Assembly (NCBI GenBank): GCA_029259835.1
Contig: JAJDEL010000128.1
Span: forward strand, 1 to 9,189
Source of the DNA: Planctomicrobium sp.
GTDB lineage: Bacteria; Planctomycetota; Planctomycetia; Planctomycetales; Planctomycetaceae
DNA length: 9,189 nt
Reading direction: 5' to 3'
This document shows positions 7,730 to 9,189 of this stretch, one piece after another. Below the pieces are notes generated by a model. It was not told where the DNA came from and did no database searches. It saw only the letters and a list, made by a program, of their open reading frames with translations. Positions within the stretch are counted from its first letter, which is position 1. Every line of letters starts with the position of its first letter. The position numbers and the translations under genes are program-made.

Positions 7730-8683
7730 ATGACACCTCAAGCTGTTCACATTCAAACCGGTTGCCGATTGCACTTCGGTCCGTTGTCTCATCACCCGGA
7801 AAAGGGCAGGCACTTCGGTGGGATCGGGATGATGATCCGGTCACCGGGATTTGATCTTGTCGTCAAGAAGAGTAAAGCGGCGTCCGCGTCGAATTCGGAA
7901 TCGGCCTTGGCTTTACTCGATTTGATTTGCAGCAGTCAACCAGAGTGGGATCAGTCTGTTTCGATTGAAATCAAGAATGAGATCCCAACGCATCAAGGTC
8001 TGGGTTCAGGTACGCAACTCGGCATGGCGGTGACGGAAGCAGTCGGACTACTGCATGGTGAGTCAGGGTTGTCTGCTCAGCAACTGGCGAATTGTTCACG
8101 GCGCGGTCAGCGGTCAGCGGTTGGATTGCATGGATATTTAGAAGGAGGCTTCTTGGTCGATGCTGGACATCAACAAGGGGAATCGATTGGACAAATCGCC
8201 TGCCGTCTCAAATTCCCAGAAGACTGGAGCATCTTGCTGGTTACGCCATCTGAATCGCAAGGAATGCACGGTGATGATGAAACGCAGACGTTTGCGAAAC
8301 TCTCACCGATGAGTCAAACGCGAACCGGAGATCTGAGCCGACTCACTCTCACGGAGATCCTGCCTTCGATTAAGCACGCTGATTTCCGAGCCTTTGCTCA
8401 TGCGATTAAAGAGTATGGAGAACTCGTCGGAGATTTTTTTGCACAAATTCAGGGAGATATCTTCTCTCATGCTGAAATGAATGGATTTGCGGATCGTTTG
8501 CATGAAGAGAACATGATCGCGCTTGCTCAATCATCATGGGGACCAACAGTGGCGATTTTCGTCCCAGACCAGGACGAAGCAGACCGCGTTTCAGCACTTG
8601 TTCGAGAAGACGAATTCGGGCAGAACTGCCTCCTCACGCAAACGCAACCGATGAATGCCGGTCGAGCATTGAGGATGGAATGA
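7730..8683 (+). CDS. Beta-ribofuranosylaminobenzene 5'-phosphate synthase (GHMP superfamily)
   Basis: This enzyme condenses phosphoribosyl pyrophosphate with 4-aminobenzoate or 4-hydroxybenzoate, releasing CO2 and pyrophosphate. It is the first committed step of tetrahydromethanopterin synthesis, the C1 carrier of methanogens, methylotrophs and many planctomycetes. The 317-residue product has the family blocks in order: TGCRLHFGPL (10-19), GRHFGGIGMMI (26-36), the GHMP glycine loop HQGLGSGTQLGMAV (88-101), RRGQRSAVGLHGYLEGG (124-140) with FLVDAG (141-146), and the C-terminal GPTVAIFVPD (281-290). Usual length is about 310-340. I start at ATG 7730 because the conserved N-terminus begins right after it; a TTG at 7655 would add 25 unconserved residues. 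No clear Shine-Dalgarno precedes it. No other methanopterin-pathway gene is in the window. Family assignment is strong; activity is inferred. Confidence 0.9.
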   Translation: MTPQAVHIQTGCRLHFGPLSHHPEKGRHFGGIGMMIRSPGFDLVVKKSKAASASNSESALALLDLICSSQPEWDQSVSIEIKNEIPTHQGLGSGTQLGMAVTEAVGLLHGESGLSAQQLANCSRRGQRSAVGLHGYLEGGFLVDAGHQQGESIGQIACRLKFPEDWSILLVTPSESQGMHGDDETQTFAKLSPMSQTRTGDLSRLTLTEILPSIKHADFRAFAHAIKEYGELVGDFFAQIQGDIFSHAEMNGFADRLHEENMIALAQSSWGPTVAIFVPDQDEADRVSALVREDEFGQNCLLTQTQPMNAGRALRME

Positions 8684-8713
8684 TTCGCGATCATTTGTTG
8701 TTGAAAACAAAGC

Positions 8714-8740
8714 CACGGATGGACACTGATCGGCACAGAT
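8714..8740 (+). repeat. Remnant of CACxGAT dispersed repeat
   Basis: Three units, CACGGAT (8714-8720), CACTGAT (8724-8730) and CACAGAT (8734-8740), are spaced exactly 10 bases apart, 30 bases after the RFAP synthase stop. This looks like the short CACAGATG-type tandem repeat scattered between genes in many bacterial genomes, including planctomycetes. With the entry at 8871-8926 it accounts for the recognisable content of the 373-bp gap 8684-9056. The remainder shows no gene, only a small GTCGC/GCGAC hairpin at 9013-9026 in the leader of the next gene. Confidence 0.5.
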
Positions 8741-8870
8741 AAAAATTTCTTTAAACCTGACGACTGAAACTTCCTCATCTTACAGGAAATTAACTCACTG
8801 ATCCGTAAATTCCCGCAGCATCTTTGCTATGGGCCCATTTGCAACTTCCATTACATAAAACGGCTACTTT

Positions 8871-8926
8871 TCTTCTCCTTGTCTCTGTGGCCCCTTGGTA
8901 AATTCTCATCTCCTTGCCGTGGCTTT
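8871..8926 (-). repeat. Remnant of CACAGAG/CACGG dispersed repeat
   Basis: On the minus strand this stretch contains GCCACGGCAAGGAGATGAG, then ACCAAGGGGCCACAGAG and ACAAGGAGAAGA. These are degenerate versions of the familiar CCACAGAGACACGGAGAA-type intergenic repeat. It is inverted relative to the unit at 8714-8740. The antisense reading frame across it (8790-8984) is best explained as repeat-derived and not a gene. Confidence 0.4.
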
Positions 8927-9056
8927 CCTTAATAATCAGATTTTTCGGTGGACGTGTTGCGTTTTCCTCTCGGTCTGATTTCAATATGTTGGGTCATTCC
9001 AAACGATTGGAGGTCGCAACCGCGACAGCTTCAAAAATTAAATATGAAAGAGTCCT

Positions 9057-9189
9057 ATGAATCGTATTTTGTTGACACTCTCTTTGCTTCTGGTTTTGCC
9101 GAACTTCGTTGCGGCGGAGGATGGCTGGGTTTCCTTGTTTAATGGGAAATCTCTTGAAGGCTGGACGCAGAAAAATGGTTGGGCCAGCT
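9057..9189 (+). CDS. Exported DUF1080 (3-keto-disaccharide hydrolase) protein, 5' part only
   Basis: The first 44 codons are present; the gene runs off the right edge. A signal peptide (MNRILLTLSLLLVLPNFVAA, cleavage likely before Glu21) is followed by GWVSLFNGKSLEGWTQKNG (23-41). This is the hallmark opening of the DUF1080/PF06439 domain, a lectin-like jelly-roll fold common in planctomycetes that is linked to cleavage of 3-keto sugars or to carbohydrate binding. ATG 9057 is chosen because the signal peptide begins there and GAAAGAG (9046-9052) lies four bases upstream. Domain identity rests on about 20 mature residues; anything downstream, such as a fused cytochrome or sulfatase domain, cannot be seen. 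Confidence 0.8.
   Translation, partial: MNRILLTLSLLLVLPNFVAAEDGWVSLFNGKSLEGWTQKNGWAS

Noticed and set aside
8790..8984. 64-codon antisense frame in the gap after the RFAP synthase gene
   Set aside because: Its sequence derives from the degenerate dispersed repeat; it has no recognisable domain.

Overview
The window reads as a chromosomal segment of a planctomycete, probably of the Planctomycetaceae/Gimesia-Rubinisphaera type. This is an inference from four things: a bacterial beta-RFAP synthase (methanopterin-type C1 cofactor pathway), a secreted DUF1080 (3-keto-disaccharide hydrolase) protein, an exported five-bladed propeller glycosidase-like protein, and sparse, mostly monocistronic genes with weak Shine-Dalgarno sequences. 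Seven protein genes are supported: five with a named family function, one acetyltransferase of unknown substrate, and one cut by the right edge. There are no tRNA or rRNA genes, no CRISPR array, no transposase and no complete insertion sequence.

Layout. 64-1890 (-) is thiC (thiamine pyrimidine synthesis). It is divergent from 2138-3727 (+), guaA (GMP synthase), and their shared 247-bp intergenic region carries a thrice-repeated GTTCTTA motif on the thiC side and a 7-bp inverted repeat in the guaA leader. A 244-bp spacer follows, largely bounded by an imperfect inverted repeat and containing a terminator-like hairpin. Next come 3972-5492 (+), a two-NBD sugar ABC transporter ATPase (RbsA/MglA type) with no permease or binding protein beside it, and 5773-6375 (+), a RimJ/RimL-like GNAT acetyltransferase. 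6666-7628 (+) is an exported five-bladed beta-propeller protein. 7730-8683 (+) is beta-ribofuranosylaminobenzene 5'-phosphate synthase. After a 373-bp gap with two remnants of CAC-rich dispersed repeats, 9057-9189 (+) is the start of an exported DUF1080 protein.

How the parts relate. ThiC and GuaA both act in or next to purine metabolism: ThiC consumes aminoimidazole ribotide, a purine intermediate, and GuaA makes GMP. The divergent pairing may therefore be more than chance, but nothing in the sequence proves co-regulation. The RFAP synthase belongs to tetrahydromethanopterin synthesis. The propeller protein and the DUF1080 protein are probably part of the large planctomycete repertoire of exported carbohydrate-active proteins.

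The most unusual non-coding signal is a small family of four intergenic hairpins (16-39, 3872-3893, 5553-5577, 6506-6547). Each is a perfect 6- to 9-bp stem with a 3-nt loop, and each is preceded by TTAGC when read in family orientation. They look like REP-type elements or shared 3'-end structures. I did not find a convincing undescribed multi-gene system.
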